In this document: in pieces, positions 24,062-31,313 of the stretch
How positions within the stretch are numbered: the stretch's first letter is position 1
How the letters are laid out: the number at the start of each line of letters is the position of its first letter
Assembly: GCA_964502145.1 (NCBI GenBank)
Contig: CAZCVI010000086.1
Location: forward strand, 1-31,313
Length of the DNA: 31,313 nt
Direction of reading: 5' to 3'
Source of the DNA: CAZCVI01 sp964502145
GTDB taxonomy: Bacteria > Acidobacteriota > Aminicenantia > UBA2199
The notes under the pieces: generated by a model
The model's database searches: none
Seen by the model: the letters and a program-made list of their open reading frames with translations, nothing else
What the model was told of the DNA's origin: nothing
Translations under genes and position numbers: made by a program

Positions 24062-24097
24062 TTAAATTCGTCTAATTCGTGTAAATTCGTGGGCCAG
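24062..24097. repeat. Half copy of the AATTCGTG palindrome family
   Basis: TTTAAATTCGTCTAATTCGTGTAAATTCGTGGGC corresponds to one arm of the 22947-23033 palindrome. It sits between the MBL-fold and gamma-glutamyltransferase genes. Confidence 0.65.
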
Positions 24098-24111
24098 TTT
24101 TTTTCTTTCGG

Positions 24112-25809
24112 TCAGTAACCGACAGCATGTCCGTCTTTACGGGATTCGGAAGCGCCGATAAGTATACCCCGTTGATGATCGATCCAGATCCCCTGGTAAC
24201 CACCATAACCTCCATTATCCGGGGAGATGACATGACCTTTGCCCAGTAGTTCACGTATGACTTCGGGGAGAACGCCGCTTTCGAGGTTCACTTTGCCACC
24301 ATCAGTCATCACTCCGTAATCGGGCTCGGAAGAACCGATGTGCTGGAACCTATCGGCATCCCCGGCTTCTTGGATATTCATACCGAATTCAATAATGTTA
24401 AGCAGTATTTGAATATGCCCCTGAGGCTGCATGGCTCCACCCATGACGCCAAAGGAAAATACAGGTAAACCATCCTGAGTCACAAAGGCCGGAATAATGG
24501 TATGAAAAGGTCTTTTACCGGGTTTGAAGACATTAAGGTGGTTAGGTTCGAGACTGAACAATGCACCACGATCCTGAATACAGAATCCAAGTCCATCTGG
24601 CACCATACCGGAACCAAAGCCGTAATAATTACTTTGAATCATGGAAACAATATTGCGATCTTTATCAGCCACGGTGAAATATACGGTGTCGCCACGTTCC
24701 AAAATAGAATCGTCATAAGGAATACTGCGGCTAGCCCGGAGAGGATTAAAATGCTTTAAACGTTTCAAGGCATATTCTGGAGAGAGCAGTGTGTCAATGG
24801 GCATTTTGGCGAACTTGGGGTCCGCGTAGAAGTGAGCCCGATCTTCATAGACGATCTTTTTTATTTCCACGAGGGTATGTAAATATTCGGCGGAGTTGTG
24901 GCCCATGGCTTTTAAATCAAAGGATTTTAACATGTTCAGCATCTGCAACACAGCAAGACCTTGTCCGTTGGGCGGAAGTTCCCAGACGTCATAGCCTTTA
25001 TAATGAACAGATAAAGGCTCGACCCATTCAGAGTGAAAGTCGGCGAAGTCGGATTCCTGAAAAAATCCACCCACCTTTTGGGAATAGGCTACAATAGTTT
25101 TGGCGATTTCACCTTTGTAATAGGCGTCGCGACCTTTTTGGGATAGGAGTCGGTAGGTCTTGGCCAGATCAGGATTCTTGAATATGTCCCCCTTCTGGGG
25201 AATCTTACCACCAGGAGCGTAGGTATCCTGGAAATTTTGGTACTCTTTGAAACGCCGTACAGAAATCCCCCAGTAATAGGCGATAAGTTCGGAGAGAGGA
25301 AAGCCGGTTTCAGCATACTGAATGACTGGGGCCAGGATAGTGCCCATGGGAAGTTTGCCGAACCGTTTGTGCAATTCAAACCACCCGTCGACACAACCAG
25401 GGACAGTCCAAGGCAACGGTCCGTATTCGGGGATTCGTTTTAAGCCTTGTTTTTTTAGCTCATCCAGGGTCAGGGCGCGGGGCGAAGTGCCACTGGCATT
25501 GAGGCCGTACAATTTTTTTGTTTTATTGTCCCAGACAATGGCAAAAAGATCACCGCCAATACCCGAACCAGTCGGTTCCATCAATCCGAGGGCAGCATTA
25601 ACGGCAATGGCCGCATCAATAGCTGTACCCCCCTTTTTTAGGATGTCGAGACCAATCTGGGCCGCCAGGGGTTGACTGGCAGCCACCAAACCTTCGCGGG
25701 CAATTATTTCTGAGCGGGTGGCGAACATTTTACCAGTGATCCGGTCCGCGCCCAACAGCACAATTCCCAAACCAAACAGTAACCATAATAAAAGGCTGAA
25801 TTTATTCAT
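24112..25809 (-). CDS. ggt: Gamma-glutamyltransferase (secreted)
   Basis: 565 aa, usual length for the family. An N-terminal signal peptide or anchor (about 5-22, LLLWLLFGLGIVLLG) sends it to the periplasm. Family enzymes transfer or hydrolyse the gamma-glutamyl group of glutathione and related compounds after self-cleavage into two subunits. The autocatalytic nucleophile is Thr375 in RGDTVYFTVADKD, so the large subunit is about 23-374 and the small one 375-565. The small-subunit segment SMIQSNYYGFGSGMV and the GG motif (FGVMGGAMQPQGH) are intact. AGGAG is 7 nt before the ATG. It is 19 nt downstream of malQ, hence probably in the same transcript, although the two functions have no obvious connection. 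Confidence 0.95.
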   Translation of the reverse strand: MNKFSLLLWLLFGLGIVLLGADRITGKMFATRSEIIAREGLVAASQPLAAQIGLDILKKGGTAIDAAIAVNAALGLMEPTGSGIGGDLFAIVWDNKTKKLYGLNASGTSPRALTLDELKKQGLKRIPEYGPLPWTVPGCVDGWFELHKRFGKLPMGTILAPVIQYAETGFPLSELIAYYWGISVRRFKEYQNFQDTYAPGGKIPQKGDIFKNPDLAKTYRLLSQKGRDAYYKGEIAKTIVAYSQKVGGFFQESDFADFHSEWVEPLSVHYKGYDVWELPPNGQGLAVLQMLNMLKSFDLKAMGHNSAEYLHTLVEIKKIVYEDRAHFYADPKFAKMPIDTLLSPEYALKRLKHFNPLRASRSIPYDDSILERGDTVYFTVADKDRNIVSMIQSNYYGFGSGMVPDGLGFCIQDRGALFSLEPNHLNVFKPGKRPFHTIIPAFVTQDGLPVFSFGVMGGAMQPQGHIQILLNIIEFGMNIQEAGDADRFQHIGSSEPDYGVMTDGGKVNLESGVLPEVIRELLGKGHVISPDNGGYGGYQGIWIDHQRGILIGASESRKDGHAVGY

Positions 25810-25828
25810 AACGTCGCTCCTAGTTTGC

Positions 25829-27352
25829 TTAAATCCGGTTATACATGATGCAGGCGTTTTTTAATCTTTGCATGAGCGCACCATTCAGGCGACCCCGGTT
25901 TAACTTCCAACGCCAATTGTTATGGGCTTGGCCCGGAGTATTCATTCTGAAAGGCGAGCCGTAACCGAGGATATCCTGGACGGGAAACATGGCCAAATCA
26001 GCAGTCGAACTGAGAGCGAGATCAATCAAATGCCAATGGAACTGGTCCCGGTTAGTGAGATGGAGATATTCCATCACATAGCGCCGCCTATTTTCGTCCA
26101 GGTCTTGCTCGTAGAACCAACCGTTGGTCGTGTTATTATCATGTGTACCCGTGTAGACGACACAATGGGTAGTGGTATAGTTATGGGGAAGATAGGAGTT
26201 TTTATTGTCGTAGTCAAAGGCGAATTGCAGTATTTTCATGCCGGGCAGACCCAAATGGCCCCGCAGTTTTTCTACTGCCGGGGTCATAATACCAAGGTCC
26301 TCGGCAATAATGGGAAGCTTTCCCAATTGCTTTTTGATATGGTTGAAGAATTCGATATCCGGTCCCTTTTCCCATTTCCCATTTATAGCGGAGTATTCTG
26401 TCGCTGGAATAGCCCAATAGGATTCGAAACCACGGAAATGGTCGAGACGTGTGATATCAAAAAAGGTGAACATGTGAACCAATCGTTTGACCCACCATTC
26501 CATGGTCGCTTGTTTTAACTCGCCATTTTCTTGCCAGCAGTAGAGCGGATTGCCCCATCGTTGACCCGTGGGGCTAAAATAATCCGGTGGAACACCGGCT
26601 ACCCGTTCCGGGCGCAGGGTGGTTTTATCCAGTTCCAGAATATCAGGATGGGACCACGCATCCGCGCTGTCCAAGTTCACATAGATCGGGATGTCGCCGA
26701 TGAGTTGAATGCCTTTTTTGTTCGTATACTCTTTTAGCTCGGCCCATTGCCGGTAGAAGATAAATTGCACGAAACGATGGTAATCAATCTCTGCATGCAA
26801 TTCCTGGTGCCATTTTTTTAATGCTTTGGGGGTACGTAACCGGATGTCGGGTTCCCATTCCAACCAGTTGAAATTATTGTAAAAACTGCTGATGGCCATA
26901 TAAAGCGCGTAATCATCGAGCCAGTACAAGGCAGATTGGCAGAATTGTCGGAACTCTTCCCGGGCCAACTTATTTGCATACAAAAAGAAATGTTCTGCGG
27001 CTTGTTTCAAAAGCGGTAATTTGTGGGCGCAGACACTGTCGAAATCCACAAAATCACCATTTTCATATTCTGGTAAATCCGGTATAGTCACATCTTTCAT
27101 CCAGGGTTCTTGGTGCATTTTTTCCAGGTTGATAAAAAGGGCATTGCCGGCAAAACTGGAAAGAGAGGAGTAGGGAGAGTAGCCAAAAAAAGAACTGACC
27201 GGGCCAAAAGGGAGCGTTTGCCAGTAGTGTTGGCCTCCTTCTTGGAGTAGGTCCACAAAATCATATGCTTCTTGTCCCATCGTGCCGATCCCGTGTGTGC
27301 CGGGAAGGGATGTTATATGCATCAGCAGCCCACTGCCGCGTGTCATTTTCAT
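25829..27352 (-). CDS. malQ: 4-alpha-glucanotransferase (amylomaltase, GH77)
   Basis: 507 aa, cytoplasmic. It moves maltosyl and longer glucan units between alpha-1,4-glucans in maltodextrin/glycogen metabolism. GH77 hallmarks are all present: IGDIPIYVNLDSADAW, GVPPDYFSPTGQRWGNP, nucleophile Asp304 in TRLDHFRGF, acid/base Glu351 in AEDLG and Asp405 in GTHDNNT. The length fits the compact plant/bacterial D-enzyme type without the long N-terminal domain of E. coli MalQ. The start at 27352 is chosen because AAGGAGG lies 4 nt upstream (10 nt before the alternative Met at codon 3) and the GH77 start (GSGLLMHITSLPG) follows directly; a 24-codon upstream extension has no support. First gene of the malQ-ggt pair. 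Confidence 0.96.
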   Translation of the reverse strand: MKMTRGSGLLMHITSLPGTHGIGTMGQEAYDFVDLLQEGGQHYWQTLPFGPVSSFFGYSPYSSLSSFAGNALFINLEKMHQEPWMKDVTIPDLPEYENGDFVDFDSVCAHKLPLLKQAAEHFFLYANKLAREEFRQFCQSALYWLDDYALYMAISSFYNNFNWLEWEPDIRLRTPKALKKWHQELHAEIDYHRFVQFIFYRQWAELKEYTNKKGIQLIGDIPIYVNLDSADAWSHPDILELDKTTLRPERVAGVPPDYFSPTGQRWGNPLYCWQENGELKQATMEWWVKRLVHMFTFFDITRLDHFRGFESYWAIPATEYSAINGKWEKGPDIEFFNHIKKQLGKLPIIAEDLGIMTPAVEKLRGHLGLPGMKILQFAFDYDNKNSYLPHNYTTTHCVVYTGTHDNNTTNGWFYEQDLDENRRRYVMEYLHLTNRDQFHWHLIDLALSSTADLAMFPVQDILGYGSPFRMNTPGQAHNNWRWKLNRGRLNGALMQRLKNACIMYNRI

Positions 27353-27500
27353 AGTTCCTCCTTGGTGTTGCCGCTGCTTATTTATAGTTGTTTTAAAAAA
27401 ATGGTGCTTGGTCTGGCAGGGCAAACACTTTAAATTACCATATTTTAATGATTTTTACCAGTTAAATCAGCGCCTTTCAGCAGAATTTTCTATTTTGCTC

Positions 27501-27529
27501 TTTACATATGATGCAGGGTTGTATAAAAT
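27501..27529 (+). promoter_or_regulatory. Promoter of the LemA-TPM operon
   Basis: TTTACA (27501-27506), 17-nt spacer, TAAAAT (27524-27529). An 8-bp perfect hairpin in the leader (TGAGAAGA 27540-27547 with TCTTCTCA 27557-27564) ends 2 nt before the AGGAGG ribosome site, close enough to influence translation initiation or mRNA stability. Confidence 0.5.
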
Positions 27530-27576
27530 AGAGGTATTCTGAGAAGAAAAAAAATATCTTCTCATGAGGAGGAACA

Positions 27577-28188
27577 ATGAAGAAGAAAGTATTTATCGGT
27601 TGTGGTGTGGTACTGGGCATATTCATATTGATTGGAATCATACTGGTATCATACGGCATCAAGAGCTACAATAATATGGTGAAGCTGGACGAGAAAGTAA
27701 AAGCCTCTTGGAGTCAGGTCGAGAATGTCTACCAGCGCCGGATGGATTTGATCCCCAATCTCGTGGAAACGGTAAAAGGTTATGCCGCCCATGAAAAAGA
27801 GACATTCCAGGCAGTCACCGAGGCACGGTCCAAAGCAGGCGGAACAGTTAATCTGGGCAGTCAGACATTGAATGACCCGCAAGCGTTCCAACAGTTTCAG
27901 CAGGCGCAAAATTCTTTGTCCGGTGCGTTATCCCGTTTGATGGTAGTCGTGGAGAAGTACCCGGATTTAAAAGCCAACCAGAATTTCCTGGGACTGCAAG
28001 ATCAGTTGGAAGGCACGGAAAACCGGATCACGGTTGAAAGACAACGGTTTAACGAAACAGCACGGGAATTTAATACCTTTATCAAGGTATTCCCCAAGAA
28101 TATCTTGGCGGGGATGTACGGCTTCAAAGAAAAACCCTATTTCCAGGCTCTGGAAGGAGCGGATGTAGCACCCAAGGTTAAATTCTAA
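27577..28188 (+). CDS. LemA family protein
   Basis: 203 aa. One N-terminal TM helix (about 4-26, VFIGCGVVLGIFILIGIILVSYG) anchors a helical-bundle domain facing the periplasm. The family signature is clear: YNNMVKLDEKVKASWSQVENVYQRRMDLIPNLVETVKGYAAHE, with later segments YPDLKANQNFLGLQDQLEGTENRI and FNETAREFNTFIKVFP. LemA proteins have no established biochemical activity; bacterial copies are often found next to TPM-domain proteins, exactly as here. AGGAGG lies 4 nt upstream of the ATG. First gene of a four-gene plus-strand cluster. Confidence 0.95.
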   Translation: MKKKVFIGCGVVLGIFILIGIILVSYGIKSYNNMVKLDEKVKASWSQVENVYQRRMDLIPNLVETVKGYAAHEKETFQAVTEARSKAGGTVNLGSQTLNDPQAFQQFQQAQNSLSGALSRLMVVVEKYPDLKANQNFLGLQDQLEGTENRITVERQRFNETAREFNTFIKVFPKNILAGMYGFKEKPYFQALEGADVAPKVKF

Positions 28189-28221
28189 GGACCCGGTTGG
28201 GCGGGTCAGCCAGGAGTAAAA

Positions 28222-28896
28222 ATGAACAAGATCAAATTGAGTCCAGAGGAACTGTTAGAAATTAAAAATGCAGTGCAAACGGCAGAAGGTACAACGGCGG
28301 GAGAAATCGCCACGGCATTTATTAAAGAGAGCGATGATTACGCGGTTTACGAGTTGTTGTTTGCATTGTTCTGCGGGTTTTTATACCTGATGGGAATCAT
28401 GTTTTTTGAAAGTTCCATCGAACAAACCATCAAGGCCATGTTCTGGGATTATTCCATCCGGCACCTGCTGGTTTTTTACTCTTTCTCGCCCTTTTTAGTG
28501 ATTGCGATTTTTTACTTCCTGGCTAATTTTCCTATAATTGATCGCTTGATCGTTCCCAAGTCGGTTATGAAACGGAAGGTCAACCAGCGAGCCACCCGCC
28601 ATTTTTTGGAGTCTGGCGTATACAACACGAAGAATAGAACCGGCATATTGATCTTCATTTCCCAGTTGGAACACCGGGTGGAATTGTTGGCGGATAAAGG
28701 CATCGCGCAAAATATCCCACAGGAAAAGTGGGATAGTCTTGTCAATCACATTATCGCCGGTATCAAAGCCAAACGACTGGTGCCGCATCTCAAGGAAGCA
28801 ATCTCTCAATGCGGGCAATTACTGGCGGTTCATTACCCCATTCAAACCGATGACGTCAACGAATTAAAAGACGACATTGCCATACTGGAGAAGTGA
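28222..28896 (+). CDS. TPM-domain membrane protein
   Basis: 224 aa. It starts with the conserved beginning of TPM domains that lack a signal peptide (IKNAVQTAEGTTAGEIATAFI). Two TM helices follow (about 45-65 and 83-107), then a second TPM segment with RKVNQRATRHFLESGVYNTKNRTGILIFISQLEHRVELLADKGI. Insertion of the helices between the two TPM halves is characteristic of the small LemA-associated TPM proteins; function unknown. AGGAG precedes the start by 6 nt. It lies 33 nt after lemA and 6 nt before the next gene, so the three are surely one transcript. Confidence 0.88.
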   Translation: MNKIKLSPEELLEIKNAVQTAEGTTAGEIATAFIKESDDYAVYELLFALFCGFLYLMGIMFFESSIEQTIKAMFWDYSIRHLLVFYSFSPFLVIAIFYFLANFPIIDRLIVPKSVMKRKVNQRATRHFLESGVYNTKNRTGILIFISQLEHRVELLADKGIAQNIPQEKWDSLVNHIIAGIKAKRLVPHLKEAISQCGQLLAVHYPIQTDDVNELKDDIAILEK

Positions 28897-28902
28897 GAGA
28901 TT

Positions 28903-29733
28903 ATGAATATGAAAATGAATAAGAATAAGAATAAGAATATGAATAAGAATATAAATAAGAATATAAATCGAACACCAGTTATAGGACTGGTATTGCTGTG
29001 TGTCGTGTTTTTCGCAGTTCAAACCGTTTTTGCCCTGGACGCACCACAATTGGACCGTCGCGTTAATGATCTGGCGGGAATTTTGAATGTGAACCAGGTC
29101 ACAGAACTGGAAACCATGTTATTGGATGTGGAGAATAAAACATCGTCGCAAGTCGTGTTGTTGATTGTTCCCTCTCTGGAAGGGGACGCATTAGAGGATT
29201 TTTCCCTGCGTGTCGCGGAGAAAAATAAAATCGGGCAAGCGGAGTTTAGTAACGGGTTATTAGTGTTGATTACCATGGGGGAGAAAAAGGTCCGCTTTGA
29301 AGTGGGCTACGGCCTGGAATCGATTGTAACGGATATGAAAAGCGGGTACATTATCAGGCAATTCATAACCGCCGAATTTAAAAAAGGCAATTATTACGAG
29401 GGCATTTACAATGGTTTAAACGCCGTGACTGGCTTGATTACCAAAGATTTCGAAATCACCCCGGAACAACTGGCAAAATATCAAAAAGATCAGAAAAAAA
29501 GCAAAGGTGGTCATATCCCCGTGGGTTTGATTATCTTTATTGGCTTTATTGTCTTGAGTTCCATGAGAAGAGGCGGTAGCGGTATGGGCGCAGTTGTCGG
29601 TTCCGCTATTATCTCAGGTATGGGCCGCAGCAGTGGTAGTGGTTTTGGTGGCTTCAGTGGTGGCGGTGGTGGTGGTGGTTTTAGCGGTGGTGGAGGCAGT
29701 TTTGGCGGCGGTGGTTCTTCCGGTGGCTGGTAG
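28903..29733 (+). CDS. YgcG-like TPM-domain protein with Gly-rich tail
   Basis: 276 aa. The N-terminus is an Asn/Lys low-complexity run encoded by a hexanucleotide microsatellite, followed by a hydrophobic signal segment (about 25-43, PVIGLVLLCVVFFAVQTVFA) and then the TPM domain (about 45-180: LDRRVNDLAGILN, SSQVVLLIVPSLEGD, GLLVLITMGEKKVRFEVGYGLE). A TM helix (about 202-217) and a C-terminal Gly/Ser-rich tail rich in GGGG follow, the typical YgcG architecture. It likely sits in the inner membrane with the TPM domain outside. Biochemical role unknown. GAGAG is a weak ribosome site; tight spacing to the preceding gene suggests coupling. Confidence 0.9.
   Translation: MNMKMNKNKNKNMNKNINKNINRTPVIGLVLLCVVFFAVQTVFALDAPQLDRRVNDLAGILNVNQVTELETMLLDVENKTSSQVVLLIVPSLEGDALEDFSLRVAEKNKIGQAEFSNGLLVLITMGEKKVRFEVGYGLESIVTDMKSGYIIRQFITAEFKKGNYYEGIYNGLNAVTGLITKDFEITPEQLAKYQKDQKKSKGGHIPVGLIIFIGFIVLSSMRRGGSGMGAVVGSAIISGMGRSSGSGFGGFSGGGGGGGFSGGGGSFGGGGSSGGW
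28918..28968 (+). repeat. AAT-AAR hexanucleotide microsatellite in coding sequence
   Basis: About 8.5 units of AATAAG/AATATA/AATATG encode alternating Asn and Lys/Ile/Met in front of the signal peptide of the YgcG-like protein. The unit is a multiple of 3, so slippage would change the length of the positively charged N-region without breaking the frame. Confidence 0.85.
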
Positions 29734-29759
29734 GTGGAACTCTTCCAATTAGAATTGCC

Positions 29760-31250
29760 ATGAAGAAACGAAAAAAAGCAGAAGGTTTTGGACGTATTGC
29801 ATTTGAGTTCCTGGCCCAGATCGATCAACCATTTACCCTCGACACCCTCTTGCAGAAGACCAGTCTCCCACCTACCCGCGAAAACGTGCGGGATATTGTC
29901 GCTTTCCTGCGCGCGGATGATTCACTGGTCGAGGAACCCCCGTATTTTTATCCCAAAGCCTTTTTTTTAAAAGATGTGCCTATCCGCGTCCAGCCCAAAG
30001 AATGGGAGATCAATAATGGCATTTGGATTCCCGGTCATCGGTTGCTGCCTTTTTATCCCGTGTTGATGCCCCAAGATATGGTTTCATATATCTTTAAAGA
30101 TACTGGCGAAGAGATCAAAAGCAAAACCATAGCAATGAAAATGCCCGATTTACACGTCTATTTTTCGCTGATGGATTTGCATAAAATTCCGTTTCAAAAC
30201 GCCGAAGACCTACTTCAGAAAGATGCGGATTTGAAAATTAAGGTGTGCCAGATGGAAGAGTTTTATCTTCGTTCTGGGTTCCAAGTCGGAGATACCCTGA
30301 TTGTCCGTCCCCTGGATTTGCTCACCGGGCGTTTTTCCGTGGCATATGATTCCATGGCTAGTATGCGCGCCCATATTTTTGAGATTCAACGACTGGATAA
30401 AACCTTTATTAAGACGCTTAAAGAAGTACTCAAGAAAAAACTGTGGTATCCCAATGCAGAGAAACAGCTTTTATATACCTATTATGATTTAAAGCAGAGC
30501 CAGTTTTACAAGTGGGATATTCCTTGCACTGCATTGGGCCCGCTATTGGCCGAGAATCCCGATATAAGATTTTCCATGGCGCACAGTGGCCGGCGGATCT
30601 TTCATTTTTCCGACCAGACACTCGATGATCTTGACATTTACCCGGACCTTACTGTTCCGATTGAGGATGAAGAGCCTGATGAATTGTCAGAGGCCGATGA
30701 GGTAGAGCCTGATATGAATAGCATTGAGGGTGTGCTGCAAATTACCGAGAATATCTGTGGACTCTGCGTTGTCCGGGCGCTGTTGTTTGAAATGATTACC
30801 AATCAGGAGCGCTTTGATTATGCCAGGGTCGAGGATTATCTTTTTGCAGGTGTCCCAAAGCCCGTGATGTCCCTCCAGTTAAAGCGACATTTTCGCGCAT
30901 TGGTGCAAGCCGAGTACCGGCAAATCAAGCAGGGTTTTGATTTGAAATATGCCTTTTTACCTATCACCACCGCCCGTCAGAAAATATTGGAACAAGCCGC
31001 ACTCATCCGCCAGTTTTTCCTTTTCTTGCAAGATAGCCAGATTAATGTGGACGACGTGCCCAAGGGTGATTTGATTCATCTTTATGAATTGTACCATGGC
31101 TTCGAAGAAATATTGCAGGAACTCGACGACGCCCAGATAAACCGTATTTCTGATATTTCACCCGTACACAAGATCGTCAAGATGGTTGACCTTGTCGCAG
31201 AGAACTTGCCGATTCTTTTCGCCACTATCCGAGAAAAGATGGAAGAATAA
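29760..31250 (+). CDS. Conserved-looking hypothetical protein, 496 aa
   Basis: I do not recognise this family. No signal peptide or TM segment is seen, so it is cytoplasmic. Residues about 10-65 are helical and resemble a winged-helix-like unit (FEFLAQIDQPFTLDTLLQ, then TRENVRDIVAFLRAD with EEPPYFYPKAFFLKD as a possible wing). A middle mixed region (70-290) contains IWIPGHRLLPFYP and GDTLIVRPLDLLTGRFSV, the latter like a small beta-barrel. An acidic linker lies at about 301-320 (EDEEPDELSEADEVEPD), followed by an all-helical C-terminal part. It begins 26 nt after the YgcG-like gene with no good ribosome site (AGGTGG is about 20 nt off), so it may depend on readthrough from the LemA operon. 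Coding quality is good and no shadow frame competes. Confidence 0.8.
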   Translation: MKKRKKAEGFGRIAFEFLAQIDQPFTLDTLLQKTSLPPTRENVRDIVAFLRADDSLVEEPPYFYPKAFFLKDVPIRVQPKEWEINNGIWIPGHRLLPFYPVLMPQDMVSYIFKDTGEEIKSKTIAMKMPDLHVYFSLMDLHKIPFQNAEDLLQKDADLKIKVCQMEEFYLRSGFQVGDTLIVRPLDLLTGRFSVAYDSMASMRAHIFEIQRLDKTFIKTLKEVLKKKLWYPNAEKQLLYTYYDLKQSQFYKWDIPCTALGPLLAENPDIRFSMAHSGRRIFHFSDQTLDDLDIYPDLTVPIEDEEPDELSEADEVEPDMNSIEGVLQITENICGLCVVRALLFEMITNQERFDYARVEDYLFAGVPKPVMSLQLKRHFRALVQAEYRQIKQGFDLKYAFLPITTARQKILEQAALIRQFFLFLQDSQINVDDVPKGDLIHLYELYHGFEEILQELDDAQINRISDISPVHKIVKMVDLVAENLPILFATIREKMEE

Positions 31251-31262
31251 GGCCGGAGTTTT

Positions 31263-31313
31263 GTAACTGTTCAGGTTATAGGCTATGTGACTACAATCAG
31301 GTTGGATTTAAGA
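31263..31313. repeat. 50-bp dispersed repeat, copy B (reaches window end)
   Basis: GTAACTGTTCAGGTTATAGGC...CTACAATCAGGTTGGATTTAAGA is the partner of 22890-22939. It starts 12 nt after the stop codon of the 496-aa gene; the element may continue beyond the window, as copy A is followed by an AATTCGTG palindrome. Confidence 0.85.

Noticed and set aside
23129..27352. malQ-ggt-MBL as a dedicated metabolic pathway
   Set aside because: Substrates (glucans, gamma-glutamyl compounds, unknown) do not connect; close spacing supports cotranscription only for malQ-ggt.

Overview
This window looks like a piece of a draft or metagenome-derived genome of a Gram-negative, large-genome environmental bacterium. 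An exact 100-N scaffold gap lies inside a 21-bp tandem repeat at the left end. Tripartite RND efflux genes, signal peptides and a CE4 deacetylase indicate an outer membrane. Promoters are sigma70-like (TTGAAA/TTGACA, 17 nt, TATAAT) and are unusually easy to see. I cannot name the phylum from sequence alone. The double-glycine natural-product leaders, the NACHT-WD40 gene and the many intergenic palindromes would fit lineages such as Aminicenantes/Acidobacteriota, but that is a guess.

Layout. 1-510: VNTR, scaffold gap and a palindromic repeat. 511-1486: two paralogous, separately promoted precursor-peptide genes (RiPP-like leader ending in GG, diverging Cys-containing core), each followed by the same RNA-like hairpin element. 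1571-2701 (-): secreted polysaccharide deacetylase. 3053-3125: tRNA-Thr(CGT). 3223-3332: a striking (CTGGACNNN)5 hairpin. 3511-7218: full-length cobalamin-dependent methionine synthase metH. 7375-9076: accessory debris, with a Cys-rich small ORF, two decayed copies of the 3' end of an RND gene, a palindrome, and an MNT antitoxin with a truncated HEPN partner. 9160-12735 (-): a large SMEK-NACHT-WD40 STAND protein with nine almost identical WD40 repeats. 12968-20465 (-): efflux operon (membrane fusion protein, RND pump 1, RND pump 2). 20694-20775 (-): tRNA-Leu(TAG). 20913-21319: decayed Rpn-family nuclease/transposase. 21522-22887: CaCA antiporter and a retropepsin-like protein. 23129-27352 (-): malQ, gamma-glutamyltransferase and an MBL-fold hydrolase. 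27577-31250: LemA, two TPM-domain proteins and an unrecognised 496-aa protein.

How it fits together. The most interesting parts are two. First, the precursor-peptide pair: each transcript is predicted to begin with an octamer (ATGACTGC) that is the exact complement of the loop of its own conserved 3' hairpin element. Second, the MNT/HEPN plus NACHT-WD40 segment is bracketed by direct repeats made of a palindrome plus 169 bp of the RND gene's 3' end (about 94% identical by eye). This makes it look like a defence cassette that was inserted at, or can recombine out of, the 3' end of the RND gene. Three genes appear to be transcribed leaderless. No maturation enzyme for the peptides and no TolC-type channel for the pump lie inside the window.
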